NCBI GenBank assembly: GCA_964526965.1
Contig: CAZGML010000013.1
Location: 6,318-70,317 of the forward strand
Direction: 5' to 3'
DNA: 64,000 nucleotides
From: UBA6265 sp964526965
GTDB lineage: Bacteria; Chloroflexota; Chloroflexia; Thermomicrobiales; UBA6265
The notes under the pieces are model-generated. The model saw only the letters and a program-made list of their open reading frames with translations, had not been told where the DNA came from and ran no database searches. A program made the position numbers and the translations under genes. How positions within the stretch are numbered: position 1 is the stretch's first letter; every line of letters begins with the position of its first letter. Below, in pieces: positions 18,133 through 26,900 of the stretch.

Positions 18133-18669
18133 ATGCTGATGTCCCGCTCACTTTTCTCCCAACGCATTCTCCCCTTTCTCATCCTCATTCTCATCGGTGG
18201 CATTGTCACTGCGACAGTAGCGCTGCAGACCGTCAACGTGCAGGAGATCGATATTGAAAGCACGGAGCTTACCGTTGACGAAGAGGCGTATTATGAGTAC
18301 GTATCTCCCCGCATGGAGATACTTGTTGAAGAAGTGACATCGACGCGCGGAATGGTAGAGAACAAGAGTCGGGATATTATGGCACTCACCCGTGCCGGAA
18401 ACATTATTGAGACGCTGACCGGCGAAATCCGCGCATATGGCGAGGAAAATGGCGTTCCTCCCCTGTTTGCAGATGTTCATACACAGATTCTGGAGGCATC
18501 AGATACTGTGAACTTCACCTTCCAGGAAGCCCGGACAGCACTAAGGACATTCAACTTTTCCGGTATGAGTGACCTGGTAGCAGGTTTCGGCGAGGCAGCC
18601 GATTCGTTCACAGCATGCAGGGATGACCTCAAAGCCCTGGTACCTGTCGCAGACGAGATGCAGGGATAA
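18133..18669 (+). CDS. Membrane-anchored helical protein of unknown function
   Basis: This is a 178-residue protein with an N-terminal membrane anchor (ILPFLILILIGGIVTATVAL, residues 14-33) and a long, acidic, mainly helical extracytoplasmic part. ATG at 18133 is supported by GGAG five bases upstream; the open frame upstream has no ribosome site. No domain is recognised. It is followed at 17 bases by another small unknown gene and then by glgX, but a glucan role is not indicated by its sequence. Confidence 0.7.
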   Translation: MLMSRSLFSQRILPFLILILIGGIVTATVALQTVNVQEIDIESTELTVDEEAYYEYVSPRMEILVEEVTSTRGMVENKSRDIMALTRAGNIIETLTGEIRAYGEENGVPPLFADVHTQILEASDTVNFTFQEARTALRTFNFSGMSDLVAGFGEAADSFTACRDDLKALVPVADEMQG

Positions 18670-18686
18670 CGAAAGAGAGTAAATGC

Positions 18687-18872
18687 ATGCAAATGCAATA
18701 TGAAGTGCGCTACCTCCTCAATGGCGAGGAGCACACAATAGTCGTCGAGGCCACCTCAGCGGCTGCCGCGTCTGAAACGGTGCGGACTCAGGTGAGTGGC
18801 GAAAACGATGACTTTGAACTCATTCAGGTGCAGTATCTCGAAGAGAAGACTGAAGAAGCACCGAAAGTCTAG
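18687..18872 (+). CDS. Small hypothetical protein, 61 residues
   Basis: This short acidic protein begins MQMQYEVRYLLNGEEHTI and has a beta-alpha-beta look: two strands, an Ala-rich helix (TSAAAASETVRTQV), then strands and a Glu-rich tail. The pattern resembles small domains with a strand-turn-strand followed by a helix, but I cannot name it. GAGAG lies upstream of the start. It lies between the anchored helical protein and glgX in one direction. Confidence 0.6.
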   Translation: MQMQYEVRYLLNGEEHTIVVEATSAAAASETVRTQVSGENDDFELIQVQYLEEKTEEAPKV

Positions 18873-18926
18873 TTAACACAATGCAACACAGCTTTATTCG
18901 CGCGTATCTTCATGGAGTAGCACTTC

Positions 18927-21104
18927 GTGGTTATACCCTCTGAGATGCAGAAGATTCGTCCTGGCTCTCCTCGTCCCCTCGGTGCAACAGTCACCCCAGA
19001 GGGGACGAATTTTGCCGTGTACTCTTCGGCTGCTACAGCAATTGAAATCTGCCTGTTCGATGACTCAGGCGACGAACCGGTGCAAACATATACCCTGCCA
19101 GCGCAAACCCAACGAGTGTGGCACGGGTTTATTCCTGGCGTGAAGGCCGGTGCCCAATACGGTATCCGCGCCCACGGACCGTGGGATCCGGAAAACGGCT
19201 ATCGCTACAACTCTAACAAGTTGCTGGTGGATCCATACGCGCGCGCCCACGTTGGAGAGCCAGTGTGGAACGACGACAGCTTCGCCCACGTACCAGGCGA
19301 CGACCTGGTGATGAGCGAAACCCGCAACGATGCCAGCGTGCCGAAGTCGTTGGTAGTGGATGCCCAGTACGACTGGGGTGATGATGAGCGCCCCAATACC
19401 CCCTGGATCGACACGGTGATCTACGAAGTCCACGTCAAGGGCTTTACCCAACTGCATCCTGATATTCCCGAAGAAATCCGCGGCACCTACGCCGGTATGG
19501 CACATCCTGCAGCAATAGAGCACCTCAAACACCTGGGGGTGACCGCTATCGAACTGTTACCGGTTCACAGTTTCCCCGACGATGAGTTCCTCACAGATCA
19601 GAACAAGGCCAACTATTGGGGCTACAACACACTGGGCTACTTCGCCCCGGAGACTCGCTACGCGGCAAACAAGGAGCCGGGTGCGGAGATCAATGAGTTC
19701 CGCGATATGGTGAAGGCGTACCACGCTGCCGGAATCGAAGTGATTCTCGATGTGGTTTACAACCACACCTGTGAGGGTAGCGAACTCGGGCCAGTACTCT
19801 CCTGGCGTGGGCTGGACAATCGGCATTACTACAAGCTTGATCCCGAAAACCTGCGCGTGAACGAGAATTTCACCGGCACCGGTAACACACTCAATGTCGG
19901 TCATCCGCAGACGATGAGCATGGTTCTCGAGTCGTTGCGGTATTGGGTCGAGGAGATGCATGTCGACGGCTTCCGGTTCGATCTCGCCGTCACACTTGGT
20001 CGGGAATACCCGGATTTCGATCCTGACGGTGGGTTCTTTGACGCCGTTTTCACTGATCCGGTGCTCTCAGGTGTGAAGCTCATAGCGGAGCCATGGGATA
20101 CCGGACCTGATGGCTATCAGCTTGGTAAATTCCCATTATCATGGAGCGAGTGGAACGATCGTTTCCGGGACGATGTACGAACGTTCTGGCAAACAACGCA
20201 GCCGATACTTCCGGCGATGGGATATCGCCTTACCGGCTCGTCTGATGTGTTCCAGAACCACGGCCGAAAACCGCGTGCGAGCGTCAATTTGGTGACCGCG
20301 CACGATGGCTTTACCCTCCACGACCTCGTCACATACAGCCGCAAAAACAACATGGCGAACGGCGAGAACAACCAGGACGGGCACGACCACAACATCTCTG
20401 CGAACTACGGCCATGAGGGAGAAACCGATGATCCTGAGATCAATGCACTCCGGTCGCAGCAGAAGCGGAACATGCTGGCGACGCTCATGTTCTCGCAAGG
20501 GACTCCCATGCTGCTTGGAGGTGACGAGTTCGGACGCACCCAACAAGGCAATAACAATGCCTACGCGCAGGATAACGAGATCAGCTGGTTCAACTGGAAT
20601 CACAGTGAGAGCGATAAACAGCTAATCGAATTCACTCGCCGCGCCATCACGATCCGGCAAAAGAACCCGGCCCTCACCCGCGAGTACTTCTTCAAGGGAA
20701 TGCCGCAGGAAGAGGGAGAGCTCAAGGACGTCACCTGGTTGCATCCCGAAGGTTGGGAGATGGGACCAGACGACTGGTCTAACCCCGATCTGCGCACACT
20801 CGGAATGCGTCTGGACGGCAGTGCCATCCAGGAGATCGATGAGATGGGCGATCCCATTGAACCCGCCTCAGTGTTTCTTATATTTCACTCAGACGAAGAA
20901 CCGATTGAGTTCACCTTGCCACTGGTGGAACGCGGCGAGGAGTTGAGTCACTGGGTCGCCCTGCTGAGCACCGCCAGTGAGGATGGTTCGGTTTCGTTGA
21001 AAGCGAAAGCTGGCGATACCATTGAAGTACCGGCGCGAACTGTTTTGCTGTTCCTGCCGAGCACTGAGCTGGATGGGCTCGACTTCGATTTCGGCGGATT
21101 TTAA
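18927..21104 (+). CDS. glgX: Glycogen debranching enzyme (isoamylase type)
   Basis: This is a 725-residue GlgX/TreX-type isoamylase that hydrolyses alpha-1,6 branches. The N-terminal CBM48-like domain begins RPGSPRPLGATVTPEGTNFAVYS. The GH13 barrel has EVILDVVYNHTCEG, the nucleophile in VDGFRFDLAVTLGRE, the acid Glu in LIAEPWDTGPDGYQLG, and NLVTAHDGFTLHDLVTYS. GTG at 18927 with GGAG nine bases upstream is chosen; ATG at 18945 is an alternative. In trehalose-making archaea and actinobacteria similar proteins serve TreY/TreZ; no treY or treZ is seen here. A strong terminator follows. Confidence 0.94.
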   Translation: MVIPSEMQKIRPGSPRPLGATVTPEGTNFAVYSSAATAIEICLFDDSGDEPVQTYTLPAQTQRVWHGFIPGVKAGAQYGIRAHGPWDPENGYRYNSNKLLVDPYARAHVGEPVWNDDSFAHVPGDDLVMSETRNDASVPKSLVVDAQYDWGDDERPNTPWIDTVIYEVHVKGFTQLHPDIPEEIRGTYAGMAHPAAIEHLKHLGVTAIELLPVHSFPDDEFLTDQNKANYWGYNTLGYFAPETRYAANKEPGAEINEFRDMVKAYHAAGIEVILDVVYNHTCEGSELGPVLSWRGLDNRHYYKLDPENLRVNENFTGTGNTLNVGHPQTMSMVLESLRYWVEEMHVDGFRFDLAVTLGREYPDFDPDGGFFDAVFTDPVLSGVKLIAEPWDTGPDGYQLGKFPLSWSEWNDRFRDDVRTFWQTTQPILPAMGYRLTGSSDVFQNHGRKPRASVNLVTAHDGFTLHDLVTYSRKNNMANGENNQDGHDHNISANYGHEGETDDPEINALRSQQKRNMLATLMFSQGTPMLLGGDEFGRTQQGNNNAYAQDNEISWFNWNHSESDKQLIEFTRRAITIRQKNPALTREYFFKGMPQEEGELKDVTWLHPEGWEMGPDDWSNPDLRTLGMRLDGSAIQEIDEMGDPIEPASVFLIFHSDEEPIEFTLPLVERGEELSHWVALLSTASEDGSVSLKAKAGDTIEVPARTVLLFLPSTELDGLDFDFGGF

Positions 21105-21109
21105 CGAGT

Positions 21110-21141
21110 AAAGCCGGAGCGGCCATTGCCGCTCCGGCTTT
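21110..21141. terminator. Bidirectional intrinsic terminator
   Basis: The arms AAAGCCGGAGCGGC and GCCGCTCCGGCTTT form a perfect 14-bp stem with a CATT loop. It lies between the convergent glgX and marR genes and has A/T runs on both sides, so it can serve both. Confidence 0.9.
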
Positions 21142-21163
21142 GTTCATCACCAGAAGAACCTGA

Positions 21164-21706
21164 CTACTCGTTGCTCACCGGATCCCGATCGGTGGGGATC
21201 ATGGAGAGGAGTTCCTGCAACATTTCTGCCTGGTACGTGGTCATCTCTCCCATCAACAACGAAAGCCGATGTTGATAGGCATGTCCCACTCGCTTCAGTA
21301 ACTCGGCACCTTCAGGCGTGAGTCGGGCGAGAACCATGCGTCGGTCGTCCGGGTGCGCTTCGCGTGTTGCCCAGCCGTGTTTGGCAAGGATGTCGACGTA
21401 CAACGTAGCTGTGCGGCGAGCCACCGCAAGGCGGCGTGCCAACTCAGAGGGTGCGATACCGACTTCGCCGACCTCGGCGAGTTCTACCAGTGCGCCATAC
21501 GCACCGGCGGTGAGTTCCAGATCAACAAGTGCGTCCGTGGCTGCCCGGTCAAGGGCGCCTGCTGTGCGAATAAGCTGCATAAACGCGTGGTATCGCACAG
21601 AATCAGCATTTTCCTTGCTGGTGTCCGGGGCCTGCCAGTCTTCATCGAAAACTAACCACTTGGGATGTACGGAGATTCGGGTCATATCTGTGGCCATGCT
21701 TTCCAT
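21164..21706 (-). CDS. MarR family transcriptional regulator
   Basis: This 180-residue winged-helix protein is of the MarR type. Residues LTAGAYGALVELAEVGEVGIAPSELARRLAVARRTATLYVDIL form the DNA-recognition region, and HPDDRRMVLARLTPEG is the family wing (DxRxxxxxLT). The first 45 residues are longer than usual. ATG at 21706 is a choice; ATGs at 21754 and 21697 are possible and none has a strong ribosome site. No obvious regulated partner is adjacent. A palindrome just upstream may be an autoregulatory operator. Confidence 0.82.
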   Translation of the reverse strand: MESMATDMTRISVHPKWLVFDEDWQAPDTSKENADSVRYHAFMQLIRTAGALDRAATDALVDLELTAGAYGALVELAEVGEVGIAPSELARRLAVARRTATLYVDILAKHGWATREAHPDDRRMVLARLTPEGAELLKRVGHAYQHRLSLLMGEMTTYQAEMLQELLSMIPTDRDPVSNE

Positions 21707-21730
21707 CCAGACTTTCTGTATCCAAGACTG

Positions 21731-21744
21731 CATCGTGAACGATG
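21731..21744. promoter_or_regulatory. Palindrome upstream of marR, possible operator
   Basis: CATCGTGAACGATG has perfect six-base arms around GA. It lies 25 bases before the chosen marR start, where MarR proteins often bind their own promoter. If translation starts at 21754 instead, it is inside the coding region. Confidence 0.3.
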
Positions 21745-21868
21745 TCACTATCATCTTGTAATCCAGTTTACGACCGTAAGGTGCTTCTGGATGACAGGGA
21801 AACGGTGCCAAGATCGAACTACCGTGTAGGGAATTCTTTGACATTTTTCGATTTTTGAATACTGTGAG

Positions 21869-22534
21869 CTAAACCACTTCGTCCGAAAGCAAACCAGCTC
21901 GCAACGCGTAACGCACCAATTCAGCACGATTGGTCAGGCCAAGTTTCTGCATGGCGCGGTGGCGGTACGTTTCCACAGTTTTCGGTGAAAGCGAGAGAAA
22001 ATCGGCGCTCTGCTGCGCAGTATAGCCTTCTGCCGTGAGCTTTACGACTTCGCGCTCCCGTTCGGACAGCACTTCTACGATGTCCAATTCCTGGCCATCC
22101 ACACTACGACCGAGGTAACCGCGTAGCAGTGTCTTTGTAGCGGCCGGGTCGAGGAATACCTCGCCACGAGCCACTGTTCTGATTGCGTTAAGCAAATCGG
22201 TATGAGCGCTCGATTTACGCACGTACCCTAACCCACCAGCCTGTAGCACCGGCAACAGGTAGCGCTCCTCGGCATGGACCGTGAGTACGAGCACCCTGGT
22301 GGCATTGCCGAGGGAGGTCAGTTCTTTCACCGCTTCCATGCCACCACCCGGCATGGAGAGATCTGTCACCACCACATCGGGGTGGAGTTCGCTCACTGCA
22401 CTTATGGCACCCGGGCCGTCTTCGGCTTCACCAACGACGGAAATGTCTGGCTGGCTTTCCAGCAAGGCGCGCAGCCCTGCACGCACCACACCGTGGTCGT
22501 CCGCAAGAACGACTCGAATAACGCCCTGATCCAT
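21869..22534 (-). CDS. NarL/LuxR-type response regulator
   Basis: This is a 221-residue two-domain regulator. The receiver has the acidic pair in VVLADDHGVVR, the phosphoacceptor Asp in VVVTDLSMPGG, and the Lys in YVRKSS. The C-terminal LuxR helix-turn-helix runs from LSEREREVVKLTAEGYTAQQ to LGLTNRAELVRYALRAGLL. GGGAGG just before ATG at 22534 fixes the start. It lies 39 bases after the histidine kinase and is evidently its partner. Target genes are unknown. Confidence 0.93.
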   Translation of the reverse strand: MDQGVIRVVLADDHGVVRAGLRALLESQPDISVVGEAEDGPGAISAVSELHPDVVVTDLSMPGGGMEAVKELTSLGNATRVLVLTVHAEERYLLPVLQAGGLGYVRKSSAHTDLLNAIRTVARGEVFLDPAATKTLLRGYLGRSVDGQELDIVEVLSEREREVVKLTAEGYTAQQSADFLSLSPKTVETYRHRAMQKLGLTNRAELVRYALRAGLLSDEVV

Positions 22535-22573
22535 GGAACCTCCCATATGCACATCGGCCAGCGGCCGGGTCTC

Positions 22574-23617
22574 CTACGTCTCGGCTACGGTTGTAGACGT
22601 ATCATTCACGGGAATCCACGCGCGCACACGCGTGCCCGGATCGCGATTCCCGGCCACTTCCAGAATACCACCGACCAGGTCAACCCGCTCCTGCATGCCG
22701 AAAATACCAAGCCCGAGACCGCGGCCATCGCTGGGATTCTTGGCATCGGGATTAAAGCCGCGACCGTTGTCCTCCACAATCAGCTCGGCTCCGTCCTCGT
22801 TGGTGTTGAGAACCACGCGCGCCTTTGTCGCGTGGGCGTGCTTCCACATATTGGTCAACGCCTCCTGCGCAACACGGTAGAGCACGAGTTCTACTTCCTG
22901 TTCCAATCGATTGCGCGATCCGTTGTATTCATACTCGATGTCAACATAGCTGCGGTCAGCCATGCGCTGTACCAATGCCTCTGTTGCTTCTGGGAGGCCC
23001 AGGTCATCAAGGCTGGGTGGACGGAGTTCGTGGCCAAGGCGTCGGACGGCCTCCATCGATTCAGCCAACATTGTCTCCAGCGATTCGGCAAACTCGCGCA
23101 CCTCCGGATTGTCTGAATTCTTCATGGCGCTCACCCGGAGCAATTGGGCGAAGAGCACCTGGCTCGTATCATCGTGCAGCTCTCGGGCGATTCGCTTGCG
23201 CTCATCTTCCTGTGCAGCGATCACCCTGTTGACCAGTTCCTTAATTCGGGCGCCGTCACTCTGAACGCGGTCCAGTGCGCCGTTGAAGGAAACGACGATT
23301 TGTTCGAGCTCACGGTCACGCAATGGATCAACACCCGTTCGTGCAGTGAGGTCGCCTGCTCTCACGCGTTCGGCGGTTGCCACGATATCGTCCAGGGGTT
23401 TAAGGGCGCGGTCCACTACAAACCGGTTAACGATGATGCTGAGAACACCGCCCGCCACGGCAAATGCGATGGCGAGAAAAAACATCTCGTCGCCTTCGCC
23501 ACGTGATGCCACGTTGAAGGTAATCCAGGTACCAAATGTGGCACCAATCAACACGATGGCCGCATTGGCGATCAGTACCTTTGATCGCAACGGCATTCGA
23601 AGCAACTTTTCCTGCAT
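22574..23617 (-). CDS. Sensor histidine kinase (HisKA_3 type)
   Basis: This is a 347-residue membrane kinase. Two transmembrane segments (about residues 13-33 and 45-63) enclose almost no external loop, so it probably senses within or next to the membrane. A HAMP segment (64-117) leads to the phosphorylated His in ERKRIARELHDDTSQ and to a HATPase domain with EALTNMWKHAHA, VEDNGRGF and GLGIFGMQERV. This is the NarX/DesK/LiaS class, which pairs with LuxR-type regulators such as the one downstream. Confidence 0.92.
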   Translation of the reverse strand: MQEKLLRMPLRSKVLIANAAIVLIGATFGTWITFNVASRGEGDEMFFLAIAFAVAGGVLSIIVNRFVVDRALKPLDDIVATAERVRAGDLTARTGVDPLRDRELEQIVVSFNGALDRVQSDGARIKELVNRVIAAQEDERKRIARELHDDTSQVLFAQLLRVSAMKNSDNPEVREFAESLETMLAESMEAVRRLGHELRPPSLDDLGLPEATEALVQRMADRSYVDIEYEYNGSRNRLEQEVELVLYRVAQEALTNMWKHAHATKARVVLNTNEDGAELIVEDNGRGFNPDAKNPSDGRGLGLGIFGMQERVDLVGGILEVAGNRDPGTRVRAWIPVNDTSTTVAET

Positions 23618-23715
23618 TATTCCTCCGCCCTACGCTCCCCAACCAGTCTGCTGGATGTATTTTGGTACAGTGTGTGCCATCTTTGTAACGGACATATGTG
23701 TAAGGAGGGCATTAC

Positions 23716-24207
23716 ATGGCATCTACCAGTTCATTTGATATTGTTTCGGAATTTGATCGTCAGGAGCTCAAGAACGCAGTCGACCAGGCTGAGCGCGAGA
23801 TTCGACAGCGATACGACCTCAAGGATACAAACACCGAATTCACGCTGGATGACAACTCGATCACCATCAACACCGAGAGCGAGTATTCGCTCAATGCTGC
23901 GCGTGATGTGATGGAATCCAAGATGGTCGGCCGCAAACTGAGTCTCAAAATCCTGGATTACCAGGAAGAAGAAGACGCCTCCGGAGCGCGCAAGCGACAG
24001 GTCGTGAAGCTCAAGGAAGGCATCGCGGATGATGTCGCCAAGCAGATTTCAAAGGAAATTCGCGACAACTTCAAGAAGGTGAAGGCGCAGATTCAGGGTG
24101 ATTCCGTGCGCGTTCAGGCCAAGAGTCGGGATGACCTGCAGGCCGTGATCGCTCACATCAAATCCAAGGATTACCCGGTGGCTCTGCAGTTCACGAACTA
24201 TCGCTAG
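23716..24207 (+). CDS. yajQ: YajQ family nucleotide-binding protein
   Basis: YajQ (163 residues) begins SSFDIVSEFDRQELKNAVDQAEREI and ends DYPVALQFTNYR, as in the whole family. It folds as two ferredoxin-like domains. Some members bind cyclic di-GMP and influence transcription, and others bind nucleotides or tRNA, so the role here is open. GGAGG lies eight bases before ATG. It stands alone, convergent with the acyltransferase gene after a 10-base gap. Confidence 0.95.
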   Translation: MASTSSFDIVSEFDRQELKNAVDQAEREIRQRYDLKDTNTEFTLDDNSITINTESEYSLNAARDVMESKMVGRKLSLKILDYQEEEDASGARKRQVVKLKEGIADDVAKQISKEIRDNFKKVKAQIQGDSVRVQAKSRDDLQAVIAHIKSKDYPVALQFTNYR

Positions 24208-24217
24208 TGACTACGGG

Positions 24218-25315
24218 TTAGTCGCTTGCAGACGAATCTTTTGAATCGGTGCCCTGCTCTTCTGGCGGGGCACTTTCGTCTCCGGGGCGGATTTCAGGCA
24301 ATGCCTGTGCGACCTTCTCGAGGAGCGGACTCTCCAGCGGTGATCCTGTCGGGAAGATGCGAATGGCATCCGGCGCGATCTCTGGCCAGACTCGCTGGAA
24401 CATCACCCACTGTTCCAGGCAGGAGGCAATACCATGCTCAAGCACCGGTACGAGCTTCTGCATCCCGTTCTCGACGTCGGCTTTTACATCACGGGTCTTC
24501 TCGACGTAAAACGGCTCCCCGATCCGGACCTCATGTCCGGAAGTACCGCGACGAGTGAACATCGGCACGATTGGCGCACCGGTATCGCGGGCGATGCGGA
24601 CCGCTCCGGGAGGGAGCGTGGTTTCCTGGCCAAAGAACTCAACCTCTTTGCCGTTCTCGAAAAAGTCCCGGTCGGCGACAAAGACAGCGATTTCGTTGTT
24701 TCGCAACGCACGGTATACCTTCCGAACTCCAGACGGGGTAGGTTCCACCAATGTTGCGCCGCGTCGTCCGCGCAGCCAGGTAACTCCATCGAACACAAAG
24801 CGCGATGTGGTACGGCCTGTGACGATGGTGAGTGGGTACCCATGCGCAGCTACTGCCTGGCCAATGAAATCGAAGCAGCCGACGTGGGCCGATACGATAA
24901 TGACGCCGTTCCCCTTTTCGCGGGCTTTATCGAGAATTTCCCATGATCCGGTCACGGCCTGTGTGCGTTTGGCGAACCAGTTAGTCGACCGCCAGGCTAA
25001 TGTGAGCAGGTCAGAGAAATTCAGCGCATTCGTGAGAAAGATCGCGCGGGTAAGCTCGCGAACTTCGGCATCGTTATGATTGCGTCCTGTAACAACGCGG
25101 ACATTCGATTCCACGTTTTGCCGGTAACCATGCGACAGGCGGTACGCGAGGGATCCAGCACGGTAGGCGATGGCGTCTCTAACAGGGCCCGGGATCAGCA
25201 GCACGATCCACGAAAGTACTCTCGCGGTAAAGATCGAGAGTGAGGTCCGGAATTCATTGCGTTCTTCACTCTGAAAGGTGGGCTTAACTTTTACAGCGCT
25301 CTTCTTCGTCGCCAC
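24218..25315 (-). CDS. Lysophospholipid acyltransferase (LpxL/HtrB-like)
   Basis: This 365-residue membrane-associated acyltransferase is of the LpxL/HtrB/PatA group. A hydrophobic segment near residues 30-45 is followed by VIIVSAHVGCFDF (the HX4D-type site read as HVGCFD), then VFVADRDFFENGKEVEFFGQETTLPPG and GAPIVPMFTRR. GTG at 25315 is chosen since GAGG lies six bases upstream. In bacteria without lipid A, such proteins acylate glycolipids, as PatA does on phosphatidylinositol mannosides. The gene follows a phosphatidyltransferase, so a membrane glyco- or phospholipid is the likely substrate. The tail is acidic and disordered. Confidence 0.82.
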   Translation of the reverse strand: MATKKSAVKVKPTFQSEERNEFRTSLSIFTARVLSWIVLLIPGPVRDAIAYRAGSLAYRLSHGYRQNVESNVRVVTGRNHNDAEVRELTRAIFLTNALNFSDLLTLAWRSTNWFAKRTQAVTGSWEILDKAREKGNGVIIVSAHVGCFDFIGQAVAAHGYPLTIVTGRTTSRFVFDGVTWLRGRRGATLVEPTPSGVRKVYRALRNNEIAVFVADRDFFENGKEVEFFGQETTLPPGAVRIARDTGAPIVPMFTRRGTSGHEVRIGEPFYVEKTRDVKADVENGMQKLVPVLEHGIASCLEQWVMFQRVWPEIAPDAIRIFPTGSPLESPLLEKVAQALPEIRPGDESAPPEEQGTDSKDSSASD

Positions 25316-25389
25316 TCGAAACCTCACAAAATAGACTGCGACCTGGCTAGCCAAACCAGTCGCATATCAGCTGCACATTCCAGGGAACC

Positions 25390-26040
25390 CTACCCAGATT
25401 CGTTCTTCTGGCGGGAGTCGAGATCACGTACGTATGCAATACCGTCAACAACCACAGGTATTCCGCGAATCACGGTAAGGGCAACGGCCAGCCAGACGAT
25501 GGCCCAGCCCAGGTAGCGAAACCAATCCTGCCCATAGAGACTGCCGATAAACGTACCGGTTGTGTCGTGGTGCTCCCATCCAACCAGGCCACAAAGGAAG
25601 ACGAACGCAAACGCCTTGGCGTATCCGAAAAACGCCCGCATAAACCGACCGGCCGTTAACCACTGAGTAATTGGTGAACGCATCATGTTCTTTTCGCCGA
25701 AGGCCGACATTCCCTCCTGCATGGAGAGGGAACGGAGTCCATCGACGATAAACCCCCGACTGATAACCAGTAAAGGCACCCAGATCGGGATCACGTCGAG
25801 ATCGGCGAAGATGATCCAGAGGACATTTTCGACAATGCGGTCGCCCGCGATGTCGAAGACGGCGCCAAACGTCGACGTCTCATTTCGTTTTCTCGCAACC
25901 CAACCATCAACGCCGTCGGCGGCAATAACCACCAACAGCAGGAGCATGCAGATGGCAATAATCTGCACGTTCCCGAAATAGATGAGCGCAACCACTGCAA
26001 ACAGCAGGAACAATCGACCGATGGTGATCGCGTTAGCCAC
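25390..26040 (-). CDS. CDP-alcohol phosphatidyltransferase
   Basis: This 216-residue integral membrane enzyme has the exact family signature DG-x2-AR-x8-G-x3-D-x3-D, seen as DGWVARKRN...FGAVFDIAGD (about residues 44-66), in which the Asp residues bind metal and catalyse phosphatidyl transfer. It could be phosphatidylglycerophosphate synthase (PgsA) or a phosphatidylinositol-phosphate synthase; sequence alone does not decide. Several hydrophobic helices follow. It is 74 bases upstream of the acyltransferase in the same direction, which suggests a joint lipid pathway. Confidence 0.85.
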   Translation of the reverse strand: MANAITIGRLFLLFAVVALIYFGNVQIIAICMLLLLVVIAADGVDGWVARKRNETSTFGAVFDIAGDRIVENVLWIIFADLDVIPIWVPLLVISRGFIVDGLRSLSMQEGMSAFGEKNMMRSPITQWLTAGRFMRAFFGYAKAFAFVFLCGLVGWEHHDTTGTFIGSLYGQDWFRYLGWAIVWLAVALTVIRGIPVVVDGIAYVRDLDSRQKNESG

Positions 26041-26137
26041 GGTATCTCACCTGGTCTTCACTCCCTTTCCTGATGCCAAAGTTGCCAGCAAATTACCCCC
26101 TGCCTACCGCACTTGAGTGTAGCACTATTACCCCTGC

Positions 26138-26812
26138 CTACTCCGGTATCTCCATTGCAGGATTATCAGTACAAATACCGATAGCTCCCCACTCAAACAT
26201 CTCTTTAGCGCGCTCGGGTTCGTTGACCGTCCATGGCCACCAGGGAATCGATCGCTCCCGAAGGAACGCTACGATATCGCTATCTACTGCCTGCTGCCAA
26301 ATCGCCAGCGCCCCTGCATCGAGTTCGGAGTATGTCTCAATTGCATCTTCCGTGGCACCCATGGTGAGCACCCAGAGATCGGCATCCGCATCCTGTTCGC
26401 GGACGTAGCGCAACACGTCCCAGTCGAAGGAGCTCACCAACCACCGGAGCCCGTCCACTTTGCGTACATCATCCAGCACGGCTTTCCCGGCAGCGTTGGC
26501 CTTCACTTCTATATCGACATGGAGCGAATCGCCGACGAGCTCCAGCACTTCCAGCAGCGTGGGCACATACTCGCCATCGCCAGCATCAACCTCTCGCAGT
26601 TCAGCTGCGGTGAAGTCTGAAATCGGCCCTTTGGCATTGGTGGTGCGATCGAGAGTTTCGTCGTGGCACACAACGGCGACGCCGTCTTTGCTGAGGTGAA
26701 CATCGAGCTCAATTCCGTAGATGCCCAGGTCGAGTGCTCGCTGAAAACCAGCGATGGTGTTTTCCGGGTACTCGGCCGGGGCGCCCCGATGCCCGTATAT
26801 GCGATGCTCCAC
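26138..26812 (-). CDS. Glycerophosphodiester phosphodiesterase
   Basis: This 224-residue GDPD-family enzyme (cytosolic UgpQ type) hydrolyses glycerophosphodiesters to glycerol-3-phosphate and an alcohol. Motifs are IYGHRGAPAEYPENT with the catalytic His, GIELDVHLSKDGVAVVCHDETLDRTT with metal ligands and second His, and HVDIEVKA. There is no signal peptide. The start is GTG with AAAGG nine bases upstream. It is divergent from hspR and shares its intergenic region, so it may be affected by the HAIR-like operator there. Confidence 0.92.
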   Translation of the reverse strand: MEHRIYGHRGAPAEYPENTIAGFQRALDLGIYGIELDVHLSKDGVAVVCHDETLDRTTNAKGPISDFTAAELREVDAGDGEYVPTLLEVLELVGDSLHVDIEVKANAAGKAVLDDVRKVDGLRWLVSSFDWDVLRYVREQDADADLWVLTMGATEDAIETYSELDAGALAIWQQAVDSDIVAFLRERSIPWWPWTVNEPERAKEMFEWGAIGICTDNPAMEIPE

Positions 26813-26840
26813 TTGCTGCTACCTTTCCATGGTCGACAAG

Positions 26841-26869
26841 TTGACACAGATCGTGTCAAGGTGTATGAT
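26841..26869 (+). promoter_or_regulatory. hspR-clpB promoter with HAIR-like operator
   Basis: TTGACA (26841-26846) and TATGAT (26864-26869) are separated by 17 bases, a near-ideal vegetative promoter. The inverted repeat TTGACAC-N5-GTGTCAA (26841-26859) covers the -35 and most of the spacer. Its outer bases fit TTGA-N11-TCAA, the same geometry as the HspR element CTTGAGT-N7-ACTCAAG. HspR bound here would block polymerase, the classic autorepression design. Confidence 0.8.
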
Positions 26870-26900
26870 TCCAACGTGCACGGAATTTGGAGGTATACCC

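Noticed and set aside
21124..21160. CRISPR or tandem repeats near the glgX terminator
   Set aside because: Only a single inverted repeat is present; no spaced direct repeats anywhere in the window.
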